Of a DNA stretch of 64,000 bases, positions 33,994 through 41,867 are shown piece by piece. Under the pieces are notes generated by a model that did no database searches, was not told where the DNA came from, and was given only the letters and a program-made list of their open reading frames with translations. The stretch comes from Saccharopolyspora erythraea NRRL 2338 (lineage in GTDB: Bacteria > Actinomycetota > Actinomycetes > Mycobacteriales > Pseudonocardiaceae), in assembly GCF_000062885.1 (NCBI RefSeq), contig NC_009142.1, forward strand, positions 3,337,584 to 3,401,583, read 5' to 3'. How positions within the stretch are numbered: the first letter of the stretch is position 1; each line of letters opens with the position of its first letter. The position numbers and the translations under genes were made by a program.

Positions 33994-35784
33994 ATGGCCA
34001 CTCAGCGGACCAAAGCCGGTGCGCAGCAGCGCAACATCGTCGACGTCGAGTTCGACCCGATCACCCGGATCATCGGCAACCTGGGGATCTACACCAAGGT
34101 CGACTTCGCCAACAACGAGGTCGTGGAGTGCAAGAGCACCTCCTCGATCTTCCGCGGCTACAGCGTCTTCATGAAGGGCAAGGACCCGCGCGACGCGCAC
34201 TTCATCACCAGCCGGATCTGCGGCATCTGCGGTGACAACCACGCGGTCTGCTCGATCTACGCGCAGAACATGGCCTACGGGGTCAAGACCCCGCCGCTGG
34301 GCGAGTGGATCATCAACCTCGGCGAGGCGGCCGAGTTCATGTTCGACCACACCATCTTCCAGGACAACATGGTCTTCATCGACTTCTGCGAGAAGATGGT
34401 CTCGGAGACCAACCCCGGCGTCGTCCGGCAGGCCGAGCAGAAGGCCGCGCCGCGCGGCGACATCCACGGCTACCGCACCATCGCCGACATCATGCGCTCC
34501 TTCAACCCCTTCGAGGGCGAGATGTACAAGGCGGCGCTGGAGATGAGCCGGGTGACCCGGGAGATGTGCTGCCTCATGGAGGGCAGGCACGTGCACCCGT
34601 CCACGCTGTACCCGGGCGGGGTGGGCACGGTGGCCACGCCGCAGGTCTTCACCGACTACCAGGTCCGGCTGGTGCGGGTGCTGGACTTCATCAAGCGCGC
34701 CGTGGCGATGAACGACGACGTCTTCGACTTCTTCTACGAGGCGCTGCCCGGCTACGAGGAGGTCGGCAGGCGGCGCACGCTGCTGGGCTGCTGGGGCTGC
34801 TTTCAGGACCCGGAGGTCGTCGACTACGACTACCGCAACATGACCGAGTGGGGCCGGTCGATGTTCGTCACGCCCGGCATCGTGGTGGACAACGAGCTGG
34901 TCACCACCAACCTGGTCGACATCAACCTCGGGATGCGCATCCTGCTCGGCAGCTCCTACTACGAGGACTGGACGAGCGAGCACACGTTCGTCGACCGCGA
35001 CCCGCTGGGCAACCCGGTCGACCAGCGCCACCCGTGGAACCAGACCACGCTGCCCGCGCCGCAGAAGCGCGATCTCGACGGCGGCAACTACAGCTGGGTG
35101 ATGAGCCCGCGCTGGTTCGACAAGCGCACCGGCGACCACCTCGCGCTGGACACCGGCGGCGGACCGATCGCGCGGCTGTGGTCCACGGCGCTGGCCGGGC
35201 TGGTCAACACGCCCTACGTGCGTTCCACCGGGCGAAGCGTGGAGATCGACCTGCCGCGCGGCCAGTCGTTGCCCGACATGCAGCTGGAGTGGACGCCGCC
35301 GGCGTTCCCCAACACGATCGAGCGCAACCGCGCGCGGATGTACTTCGTCGCCTACGCCGCGGGGATGGCGCAGTACTTCCTGGACCGCGCGCTGGCCGAG
35401 GTGCGCTCGGGCAACACCAAGGTGTTCGCCGACTTCAACGTCCCGGACGAGGCCATCGGCGTCGGGTTCCACGAGGCCGTGCGCGGTGTGCTGTCGCACC
35501 ACCTGGTCATCCGCGACGGCAAGATCGCCAACTACCACCCGTACCCGCCGACGCCGTGGAACGCCAGCCCGCGCGACTTCTACGGCACGCCGGGGCCCTA
35601 CGAGGACGCGGTGCAGGGCCAGCCGATCTTCGAGGAGAACGGGCCCGACGACTTCAAGGGCATCGACATCATGCGCACCGTGCGCAGCTTCGACCCGTGC
35701 CTGCCGTGCGGGGTCCACATGTACCTCGGCGGTGGCCGGGTGCTGCAGAAGTCGCATTCGCCGATGTTCGGCGGCTCGGCGTGA
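33994..35784 (+). CDS. hhyL: [NiFe]-hydrogenase large subunit, group 1h/5 type
   Basis: 596 aa. The N-terminal L1 motif RICGICGDNHAVCS (residues 74-87) and the C-terminal L2 motif DPCLPCGVH (567-575) supply the four Cys that bind the Ni-Fe centre. After the final His a 21-residue tail ending in MFGGSA is the likely substrate of the maturation protease. It begins 21 bp after hhyS. Long inserts compared with classical group 1 enzymes, including C-W-G-C-F-Q-D-P near residue 264, agree with the group 1h type. Confidence 0.97.
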   Translation: MATQRTKAGAQQRNIVDVEFDPITRIIGNLGIYTKVDFANNEVVECKSTSSIFRGYSVFMKGKDPRDAHFITSRICGICGDNHAVCSIYAQNMAYGVKTPPLGEWIINLGEAAEFMFDHTIFQDNMVFIDFCEKMVSETNPGVVRQAEQKAAPRGDIHGYRTIADIMRSFNPFEGEMYKAALEMSRVTREMCCLMEGRHVHPSTLYPGGVGTVATPQVFTDYQVRLVRVLDFIKRAVAMNDDVFDFFYEALPGYEEVGRRRTLLGCWGCFQDPEVVDYDYRNMTEWGRSMFVTPGIVVDNELVTTNLVDINLGMRILLGSSYYEDWTSEHTFVDRDPLGNPVDQRHPWNQTTLPAPQKRDLDGGNYSWVMSPRWFDKRTGDHLALDTGGGPIARLWSTALAGLVNTPYVRSTGRSVEIDLPRGQSLPDMQLEWTPPAFPNTIERNRARMYFVAYAAGMAQYFLDRALAEVRSGNTKVFADFNVPDEAIGVGFHEAVRGVLSHHLVIRDGKIANYHPYPPTPWNASPRDFYGTPGPYEDAVQGQPIFEENGPDDFKGIDIMRTVRSFDPCLPCGVHMYLGGGRVLQKSHSPMFGGSA

Positions 35785-35799
35785 CGGGACGGGGACGCC

Positions 35800-36339
35800 A
35801 TGTCTTGGGACGATGAGCAGGCCAGGGAGCACGTCGGCCGGGTCGAGGCGCTGCTGTCGGCGCTGGAGTCGCGCCAGGACGCCGCGGGCGCGCAGGCGCT
35901 GGAGGCGGTGCGGGCGCTGGTCGCCCTCTACGGCGACTGCCTCGCGCGGGTGCTGGAGCGCGTCGAGCGCTCCGGCGACCGCGCACTGCTCACCGAGCTG
36001 GGCGAGGACGAGCTGGTCTCGCACCTGCTGCTGGTGCACGACCTGCACCCGGTGGACACCGAGACCCGGGTGCGGCGGGTCCTGGCCGAGGTGGCGCGCT
36101 TCGCGGGCGGCGGCGTGGAGCTGCTGTCCTTCACCGAAGGGGCGGTGCGCGTGCGGATCGGCTCGGGTGGCTGCGGTTCGACGTCCGGTCGCCTGCGGGC
36201 GGCCGTGGAGGACGCCCTGTCCCAGGCCGCCCCGGAGGTCGGCCGCGTCGAGGTGGTGGAGGAGCCGGCGCCGAAGGCGGCGGCGGTGATCCCGGTGGAG
36301 GCGCTGTTCGCCGGTGGAAGCGTTCCGGGTGGTGCGTGA
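35800..36339 (+). CDS. NifU-like protein with a degenerate Fe-S motif
   Basis: 179 aa. An N-terminal helical region (about 1-85) is followed by a NifU C-terminal-like domain (about 85-155). The Fe-S-binding C-x-x-C of NifU scaffolds reads GSGGCGSTSGRL: only the first Cys remains. It lies 15 bp after hhyL within the operon. A role in delivering or checking Fe-S clusters of HhyS is plausible, but as a single-Cys protein it would need to dimerise or act as an adaptor. Alternative: a structural protein that merely shares the fold. Confidence 0.82.
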   Translation: MSWDDEQAREHVGRVEALLSALESRQDAAGAQALEAVRALVALYGDCLARVLERVERSGDRALLTELGEDELVSHLLLVHDLHPVDTETRVRRVLAEVARFAGGGVELLSFTEGAVRVRIGSGGCGSTSGRLRAAVEDALSQAAPEVGRVEVVEEPAPKAAAVIPVEALFAGGSVPGGA

Positions 36340-36342
36340 GCG

Positions 36343-36999
36343 ATGACGCGTTCGTTCGCCGGTTCACCGCTGCGCCGGATGGCGCGGGGGCAGCCGACCG
36401 CGGGGGAGGCCGCCCCCGAGGAACGATGCGACCTGTGCTCCGAGCCGCTGCCCGGAGGCCACCGCCACCTCGTCGACCTCGAAACCGGTGAGATCTCCTG
36501 CGCGTGCCAGCCCTGCGGTGTCCTGTTCGACCACCGCGCCGCCGGCGGCGGCCACTACCGGCTGATCCGCACCCGACCGCGCCCGCTGGAGGACTTCCGG
36601 CTCGACGACCTCGGCTGGGCCGCCCTGGGAATTCCGGTGGACCTGGCCTTCTTCGTGCGCGGCGGCGAGTCCGACCGCGTCACCGGCTACTACCCGAGTC
36701 CGATGGGGACGATGCGCTCCGAGCTGGAGTTCGGCACCTGGCAGCAGCTCGTCGAGGACAACCCGGTGCTGGGCGGGCTGGAACCGGACGTGGAGGCGCT
36801 GCTGGCCAACCGCGTCGGCGGTGCGCGCGAGTACTGGCTGCTGCCGCTCGACGAGTGCTACCGGCTGGTGGCGGTGCTGCGCACCCGGTGGCAGGGCTTC
36901 AACGGCGGCGACGAGGTCTGGGAGCACGTGCGGCGGTTCTTCGCCGAGCTGTCCCCGGATGCCGGCCGGCGGGCCGGAACCTCAGGTGGGGAGGAATGA
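36343..36999 (+). CDS. DUF5947-like hydrogenase-locus protein
   Basis: 218 aa. An N-terminal four-Cys knuckle, ERCDLCSEPLP and C-A-C-Q-P-C-G-V-L-F near residues 29-60, looks like a zinc or rubredoxin-type site. The rest is a mixed alpha/beta domain with Y-Y-P-S-P-M-G-T-M near 115 and Y-W-L-L-P-L-D-E-C-Y near 165. I recall this family as DUF5947, typically found beside group 1h hydrogenases. A redox or metallochaperone role is possible but not shown. It starts 3 bp after the NifU-like gene. Confidence 0.8.
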   Translation: MTRSFAGSPLRRMARGQPTAGEAAPEERCDLCSEPLPGGHRHLVDLETGEISCACQPCGVLFDHRAAGGGHYRLIRTRPRPLEDFRLDDLGWAALGIPVDLAFFVRGGESDRVTGYYPSPMGTMRSELEFGTWQQLVEDNPVLGGLEPDVEALLANRVGGAREYWLLPLDECYRLVAVLRTRWQGFNGGDEVWEHVRRFFAELSPDAGRRAGTSGGEE

Positions 37000-37000
37000 C

Positions 37001-37210
37001 ATGGGTAGGATCAGAGTGGGCAGACCGGACGTAAAGGTCGACGGGCCCTCCCACACCCGGGGTGTGCCGGAGGGCAACACCGAGGGCAACTACGAGCGGC
37101 AGCGCGGTCACCTGCCCGACGGCACCTCGACAGCCGCGCGCTCCACCGGGATCCGGCCGAGGCGCAAGGGGCCGATCCTGCCGGGCATGCCGAACCTGTC
37201 GCCGTCGTGA
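37001..37210 (+). CDS. 69-aa hydrogenase-locus protein
   Basis: ATG 37001 with GGGGAGGA upstream; the stop overlaps the next gene's GTG. The product is small, basic and Gly/Pro/Arg-rich (begins MGRIRVGRPDVKVDG; ends ILPGMPNLSPS) with no Cys and no transmembrane segment. It probably lacks a stable fold alone and may be a peptide partner of another hydrogenase-locus protein. No family recognised with certainty. Confidence 0.7.
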   Translation: MGRIRVGRPDVKVDGPSHTRGVPEGNTEGNYERQRGHLPDGTSTAARSTGIRPRRKGPILPGMPNLSPS

Positions 37211-37932
37211 CCACCGGCGAGCAGGAGGTCCCGGCCGGCGCCCGCGCCGGTGCCGGTGAGCCGGACGGGCGGCAGGCGGCGCCGGAGCTGGCCTTCCAGG
37301 TCACCGGCGCGGCACCGGTGCGCTTCGCGGCGGTGCCGACGCTGTCGTTCCGGATCGGGGTGAGCAGGACCGGCGGTGGCCCGGTCCGCTCCATCACGCT
37401 CACCACGACCGTCCGGATCGCGGCGCCCCGACGGCGCTACCGGCCGGAGGAGCAGGCGCTGCTCACCGAGCTGTTCGGCACTCCCGACCAGTGGGCCCGC
37501 ACGATGCGTCCGCTGCCGTGGGCCCGGTCGACGACGGTGGTCGCGCCGTTCACCGACAGCACCGCGACCGAGGTGCCCGTGGCGTGCACGTGGGACGTCG
37601 AGCTGGCCGTGGCAAAGTACTTCCTGGCGGTGCGCGACGGCGGTGTCCCGCTGGACTTCATGTTCAACGGCACCGTTTTCTTCGAAGGCGAGGACGGGCG
37701 GCTGCGCACCGCGCAGATCTCGTGGTCGACCGACACGACGTTCTTGCTGCCCGCGGAGCTGTGGCACGAGGTGGTCGACGCCTCTTCGCCCGGCAACGCG
37801 TGGCTGCGCCTATCCCGGGACACCTTCGAGCGGCTCTACGCCCGCAGGAGCCGGTCCGCGGCAGGCGGGTGGGACGAGGTGGTCAACGCACTGCTCGACG
37901 ACGTCGAGCCGGATCCGGGACGACAGCCATGA
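37207..37932 (+). CDS. DUF6084-like hydrogenase-locus protein
   Basis: 241 aa, GTG start in a GTGA overlap with the preceding small gene. Beta-rich, with F-R-I-G-V-S-R-T near residue 48, the segment W-A-R-S-T-T-V-V-A-P-F-T near 105 and Y-F-L-A-V-R-D-G-G-V-P-L-D-F-M-F-N-G-T-V-F-F near 140. No Cys apart from one, no catalytic motif. I recall this as DUF6084, another companion of actinobacterial hydrogenases. Its stop overlaps the next gene (ATGA). Confidence 0.75.
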   Translation: MTTGEQEVPAGARAGAGEPDGRQAAPELAFQVTGAAPVRFAAVPTLSFRIGVSRTGGGPVRSITLTTTVRIAAPRRRYRPEEQALLTELFGTPDQWARTMRPLPWARSTTVVAPFTDSTATEVPVACTWDVELAVAKYFLAVRDGGVPLDFMFNGTVFFEGEDGRLRTAQISWSTDTTFLLPAELWHEVVDASSPGNAWLRLSRDTFERLYARRSRSAAGGWDEVVNALLDDVEPDPGRQP

Positions 37933-38648
37933 GCGCGGTGGAGCCCGCGGGCCGGGGCGTCGAGTTCCGCAGGGGCAGCCGGGTCCGGCTGCGGCCCGCG
38001 CAGCGCGCCGACATCGTCGACCTGACGCTGTCGGGCCGGACCGCGCGGGTGGACCGGGTGGAGGAGTACGAGGACGGCCGGATCCACGTCGTGGTCGCCC
38101 TCGACGGCGACCCCGCCTGCGACCTCGGCGCGATGAGCCAGATCGGGCACCGCTTCTTCTTCGCGCCCGAGGAGCTGGAACCGATCGGCGGCGAGCAGGA
38201 CGGCAGCGCGGTCCTGGTGGCCGCGGTCGGTGACGCGTTCGTCCCCGGTGGCGGGTTCGGCGCCTCCGTGGTCGAGCGGCTGCGGGCCCGGGAGCACCGC
38301 CACGACGTGCGCCTCAACGACTTCGGCATCCGGACGTCGGATCTCGTGCGCGCGGTGGCCGACGAGGACTTCCACGCCGTGTTGCTGGTCTGCGCGCTGC
38401 GGCAGGGCCGCCGGCCCGGTGCCGTGTCGGTGTGGGAGGCCGCCGCGGTGACCACTCCGGAGTCCGACGACGCGGCGTTCGTCTTCGCCCTCACGCGGCG
38501 GCTCCAGCGGCACTGCGGCCGGGTTCTCGTGCTGGCCGGTGAGCCGGCGCGCGGCGGCGCGGCCGAACACCTCGACGAAGCGGTCCGGGTCCTCGACACC
38601 CTGGTCGGGGACATCACGACGGCCCGCCAGGCACCGACAGGACGGTGA
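37929..38648 (+). CDS. Fusion of a small N-terminal domain with an inactive maturation-protease domain
   Basis: 239 aa, ATGA overlap upstream. The first 95 residues form a small domain of unknown type (R-R-G-S-R-V-R-L-R-P near the start, S-Q-I-G-H-R-F-F-F-A near 75). From about residue 98 the sequence parallels the true protease at 32244: VLVAAVGDAFVPGGGFGASV against VLVAGIGNVFLGDDGFGVEV, then L-N-D-F-G-I-R-T against A-D-F-G-V-R-G and H-A-V-L-L-V-C-A-L against D-A-V-V-L-V-D-A-V. The metal-binding acidic pair of GDDGFG is replaced by PGGGFG and the DAHGM His segment is absent, so it should not cleave. A chaperone or Ni-site checkpoint role is inferred. Confidence 0.8.
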   Translation: MSAVEPAGRGVEFRRGSRVRLRPAQRADIVDLTLSGRTARVDRVEEYEDGRIHVVVALDGDPACDLGAMSQIGHRFFFAPEELEPIGGEQDGSAVLVAAVGDAFVPGGGFGASVVERLRAREHRHDVRLNDFGIRTSDLVRAVADEDFHAVLLVCALRQGRRPGAVSVWEAAAVTTPESDDAAFVFALTRRLQRHCGRVLVLAGEPARGGAAEHLDEAVRVLDTLVGDITTARQAPTGR

Positions 38649-38655
38649 GTTCCCC

Positions 38656-38787
38656 ATGTGCGACGAAATCCACATCTCGCGGCGGGCGCTGCGCATCACC
38701 GCGGCCCTCCTCGCCGCCACCGCGCTGTTCGCGGTGCTGAAGCAGCTTCCGGAGATCCGGCGCTACATCAAGTCCGAGCGGATGTGA
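38656..38787 (+). CDS. 43-aa single-TM protein (DUF6893-like) of the hydrogenase locus
   Basis: ATG 38656, 7 bp after the preceding stop. Composition: a short polar N terminus (MCDEIHISRR), one hydrophobic helix L-R-I-T-A-A-L-L-A-A-T-A-L-F-A-V-L, and a basic end P-E-I-R-R-Y-I-K-S-E-R-M. Could anchor the cytoplasmic hydrogenase, which has no anchor of its own, to the membrane; this is inference. I recall similar small proteins as DUF6893. A hairpin follows directly. Confidence 0.72.
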   Translation: MCDEIHISRRALRITAALLAATALFAVLKQLPEIRRYIKSERM

Positions 38788-38812
38788 ACGACCGTCCAAC
38801 ATCGACGGTCGT
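38788..38812 (+). terminator. Hairpin between hydrogenase structural and maturation operons
   Basis: ACGACCGTC (38788-38796) pairs perfectly with GACGGTCGT (38804-38812) around a 7-nt loop, starting at the base after the stop codon of the 43-aa gene. It probably limits read-through into the SIS/hyp genes. Confidence 0.55.
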
Positions 38813-38906
38813 CACGCACGGGCGGGTCTGATCGATTTGTGGGCCCGCCGCACCGGACTTAGCTTGAGACCGCCCGCGAACACGGACCCATGGGAGAAGT
38901 GACCGC

Positions 38907-39530
38907 ATGCAACGGTCGTCCGACAACGGCGCCTGCGACGCGCTGGACGTGATCTTCGCGCGCCGCGCCGATCCCGTGGCCGAACTGCTGGACGACGCCG
39001 AGGCGGTCGCGCGGACCTGCCACGCGATGGCGCGCCGGTTCCACGCCGGCGGCAAGCTCGTCGTCTTCGGCAACGGCGGTCCCAGCACCGACGCCCAGCA
39101 CGTGGCGGTGGAGTTCGTGCACCCCGTGATCGTGGGCAAGCGCGCGCTGCCCGCCGTCTCGCTCACCTCCGACGTGGCCACCGTGACCGGCGTCGCCAGC
39201 GGCAGCGGCCTCGACGAGATCTTCGCCCACCAGGTGCACCACCTCGCCGACCCCGACGACATCGCGCTGGGCATCTCCACCGACGGGCGTTGCGCAAACG
39301 TCCGCCGCGGGCTGGAGGCGGCGCGCGCCCGGGGGCTGCTGACCGTCGGGCTGGTCGGCGGCGACGGCGGTTCGATCGCGGCGGGCGGGTTCGACCACGT
39401 GCTCGTCGCGCGGGCCACCGATCCCCGCGTCGTCAAGGAGGTGCACGTGACGATGTACCACGTGCTGTGGGAGCTGGTGCACGTGTTCTTCGACCACCCG
39501 GGCACGCTCGAGGCGGAGGCGGGCGCATGA
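38907..39530 (+). CDS. SIS-domain protein 1 in the hyp operon
   Basis: 207 aa. GmhA-like SIS domain: phosphosugar-binding loop VVFGNGGPSTDAQHVAVEF near residue 51, D-D-I-A-L-G-I-S-T-D-G-R near 119 and Y-H-V-L-W-E-L-V-H-V near 187. Classical members isomerise sedoheptulose 7-phosphate, but no heptose gene is nearby and the second loop, usually S-T-S-G-N-S, reads S-T-D-G-R-C, so catalysis is doubtful. The stop overlaps the HypC-like gene (ATGA). Placement in the hydrogenase maturation operon suggests a dedicated role with its paralog at 39754. Confidence 0.85.
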   Translation: MQRSSDNGACDALDVIFARRADPVAELLDDAEAVARTCHAMARRFHAGGKLVVFGNGGPSTDAQHVAVEFVHPVIVGKRALPAVSLTSDVATVTGVASGSGLDEIFAHQVHHLADPDDIALGISTDGRCANVRRGLEAARARGLLTVGLVGGDGGSIAAGGFDHVLVARATDPRVVKEVHVTMYHVLWELVHVFFDHPGTLEAEAGA

Positions 39531-39757
39531 GCGCCGGGCCGTCGCGGGAGCAGGCACCGGCGTGCACCGGTGAGCGCTGCGTGACGTGCTCGGACGAGGC
39601 GGTCGCCGTCGAGGTCCTGCGGCTGCTCGACGACGGGCTGGCGCTGGTGGCCACCGACGCGGGCGAGGAGGAAGTGAGCGTGGCCCTCGTCCCGGCCCGC
39701 GTCGGCGACACCGTGCTGGTCCACGCCCGCGAAGCCATCGCGATCATGAAGGGGTGA
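39527..39757 (+). CDS. Divergent HypC-like protein
   Basis: 76 aa from ATG 39527 (ATGA overlap with SIS protein 1; GTGA overlap with SIS protein 2). The HupF/HypC beta-barrel is visible in V-E-V-L-R-L-L-D-D-G-L-A-L-V, E-E-V-S-V-A-L-V-P and V-G-D-T-V-L-V-H-A. Unlike true HypC it does not begin Met-Cys; instead Cys occur internally in ACTGERCVTCSD near residues 12-22, a CxxC-containing stretch that could bind metal. The canonical hypC is encoded 700 bp further on, so this is a second, specialised copy. Confidence 0.8.
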   Translation: MSAGPSREQAPACTGERCVTCSDEAVAVEVLRLLDDGLALVATDAGEEEVSVALVPARVGDTVLVHAREAIAIMKG

Positions 39758-40434
39758 GCGACGTGGACTCCACTCGCGGCGAGGCTTCCGGGACCGAGGC
39801 GCTCTACCCGTTCCTCAGTCCCGCCCACACCGACGTCGGCGGCGTGCTGAACGAGGTCAGGCGGTCCACTCAGGACAAGGTCCGTGAGATCATGGCGCTG
39901 CGCGAGCAGGTCCGGCTGCGCGACGGCCGGAAGCTGGTCGAGTGCGCCGAGGCGATGGCCGAGCGCTTCCGCGCCGGGGCGCGGTTGTTCGCCTTCGGCA
40001 ACGGCGGAAGCTCCACCGACGCCCAGGACCTGGCGAGCCTGTTCCTGCACCCGGGGCCGGGATGGCGCGCGCTGCCCGCGTTCGGTCTCACCAGCGACAT
40101 CGCCGTGGTCACGGCGCTGTCCAACGACGTCGGCTTCGACGTGGTCTTCGCGCGCCAGATCGGCGCGTTCGGGCGTCCCCAGGACATCGCCGTCGGCCTG
40201 TCCACCAGCGGCAACTCGGCCAACCTCCTGCGCGCCTTCGACGAGGCCGCCCGCCGCGGGATGCTCACCGTGGGCATCGCGGGCGACCGGGGCGGCAAGA
40301 TGGCCGAGTCCGCCGGCATCCACCACCTGTTCGTGGTGCCCTCGGCCTCGGTGCACCGCATCCAGGAGGCCCAGACCACGCTCTACCACGCGCTGTGGGA
40401 GCTCACCGCCACGGCGCTGGGTCCCGCCGACTGA
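39754..40434 (+). CDS. SIS-domain protein 2 in the hyp operon
   Basis: 226 aa from GTG 39754 in a GTGA overlap; GTG 39763 is an alternative. SIS loop LFAFGNGGSSTDAQDLASLF near residue 75 and V-G-L-S-T-S-G-N-S-A-N-L near 148 are both intact, unlike SIS protein 1, so this copy keeps the phosphosugar-binding residues. Y-H-A-L-W-E-L-T closes the domain. It precedes hypC by 22 bp. The two SIS proteins may form a heteromer with one competent and one degenerate site; substrate unknown. Confidence 0.85.
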   Translation: MSDVDSTRGEASGTEALYPFLSPAHTDVGGVLNEVRRSTQDKVREIMALREQVRLRDGRKLVECAEAMAERFRAGARLFAFGNGGSSTDAQDLASLFLHPGPGWRALPAFGLTSDIAVVTALSNDVGFDVVFARQIGAFGRPQDIAVGLSTSGNSANLLRAFDEAARRGMLTVGIAGDRGGKMAESAGIHHLFVVPSASVHRIQEAQTTLYHALWELTATALGPAD

Positions 40435-40456
40435 CCGACCGACCTGAGGAGAGCAG

Positions 40457-40729
40457 ATGTGCCTGGCGATTCCGGGTGAGGTGCTCGAAGTCCTCGCCGA
40501 CCGGCCCGAACTGGCCAAGGTGGACGTCAGCGGCGTCCGCCGCAACATCAACATCGGCCTGCTGGGCGACGAGCCGCCGGAGCCGGGCGAGTGGGTGCTG
40601 ATCCACGTCGGCTTCGCGCTGTCCAAAATAGACGAGTCCGAGGCGCGGGCGGTCCTGGAGTTCCTGGAGAGCGTCGGCCAGGCCTACGCCGACGAGCTCG
40701 AAGCCCTGCACGACTCGCGCATCGACTAG
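40457..40729 (+). CDS. hypC: HypC hydrogenase maturation chaperone
   Basis: 90 aa, beginning MCLAIPGEV: the N-terminal Cys is the essential residue that, with HypD, carries the Fe(CN)2CO unit to the large subunit. The barrel continues with V-D-V-S-G-V-R-R-N-I-N-I-G-L-L and P-G-E-W-V-L-I-H-V-G-F-A. GAGGAGA precedes the start. hypD begins 10 bp after the stop. Confidence 0.97.
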   Translation: MCLAIPGEVLEVLADRPELAKVDVSGVRRNINIGLLGDEPPEPGEWVLIHVGFALSKIDESEARAVLEFLESVGQAYADELEALHDSRID

Positions 40730-40739
40730 GAGCCGCCCC

Positions 40740-41867
40740 ATGCGTTTCGTCGACGAGTACCGCGACGCGGCCAAGGCCCGCGCGCTGTCGGCCAAGATCA
40801 GGGACCTGTGCGAACCGGGCCGCCAGTACAAGTTCATGGAGGTGTGCGGCGGGCACACCCACACGATCTACAAGCACGGCCTGGAGGACTACCTCCCGGA
40901 GAACATCACGCTGGTGCACGGTCCCGGCTGCCCGGTGTGCGTGATCCCGATGGGCCGCGTCGACGACGCGATCCACATCGCAGGCCGCCCCGGCGTGCTG
41001 ATGACCTCGTTCGGCGACATGATGCGGGTGCCCGGCGGCAACGGCACCTTCTTCGACTCCAACGCCGAGGGCACCAACATCAGGATGGTCTACTCGCCGC
41101 TGGACTCGATCAAGCTCGCGCGGCAGAACCCCGAGCAGCACGTGGTGTTCATGGCCATCGGGTTCGAGACCACCGCGCCGTCCACGGCGATGACGCTGCT
41201 GCGCGCGGAGCAGGAGGGGCTGGAGAACTTCTCGGTCTTCTGCAACCACGTGACCATCATCCCGGCGATCAAGGCGATCCTGGACTCACCGGACCTGCGG
41301 CTGGACGGGTTCCTCGGTCCCGGCCACGTCTCGACGGTGATCGGCTGCCGTCCCTACGAGTTCATCGCCCGCGACTACGGCAAGCCGCTGGTGGTCTCCG
41401 GCTTCGAGCCACTGGACATCCTGCAGTCGGTCTACATGCTGCTGCTCCAGCTCGCCGAAGGCCGTTCGGAGGTCGAGAACCAGTACACCCGCGTCGTGCC
41501 GTGGGACGGCAACACCACCGCGCTGGCGGTCATCTCGCGGACCATGGAGCTGCGCCCGTACTTCGAGTGGCGCGGGCTGGGCTTCATCTCGCACTCGGCG
41601 CTGCGCCTGCGCGAGCGCTACGAGCGGTTCGACGCCGAGAAGCTGTTCGAGCTGCCCGGGGTCCGCGTCGCCGACCCGAAGGCGTGCCAGTGCGGCGAGG
41701 TCCTCAAGGGCGTGCTCAAACCGTGGGAGTGCAAGGTGTTCGGCACCGCCTGCACGCCGGAGACGCCGATCGGGACGTGCATGGTCTCGCCGGAGGGCGC
41801 CTGCGCCGCCTACTACAACTTCGGCCGCTTCAGCCGCGAACGCGTCAAGGAGGCGAGCAGGACGTGA
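40740..41867 (+). CDS. hypD: HypD, Fe-S scaffold for Fe(CN)2CO assembly
   Basis: 375 aa, standard length. Conserved motifs in order: FMEVCGGHTHTIYKHG near residue 31, GPGCPVCV near 60, G-F-E-T-T-A-P-S-T near 140, and the C-terminal Cys set (C-Q-C-G-E-V-L-K-G, W-E-C-K-V-F-G-x-x-C-T-P and G-T-C-M-V-S-P-E-G-A-C-A-A-Y-Y) that holds the [4Fe-4S] cluster. HypD works with HypC and receives cyanide from HypE. Its stop overlaps hypE (GTGA). Confidence 0.98.
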   Translation: MRFVDEYRDAAKARALSAKIRDLCEPGRQYKFMEVCGGHTHTIYKHGLEDYLPENITLVHGPGCPVCVIPMGRVDDAIHIAGRPGVLMTSFGDMMRVPGGNGTFFDSNAEGTNIRMVYSPLDSIKLARQNPEQHVVFMAIGFETTAPSTAMTLLRAEQEGLENFSVFCNHVTIIPAIKAILDSPDLRLDGFLGPGHVSTVIGCRPYEFIARDYGKPLVVSGFEPLDILQSVYMLLLQLAEGRSEVENQYTRVVPWDGNTTALAVISRTMELRPYFEWRGLGFISHSALRLRERYERFDAEKLFELPGVRVADPKACQCGEVLKGVLKPWECKVFGTACTPETPIGTCMVSPEGACAAYYNFGRFSRERVKEASRT

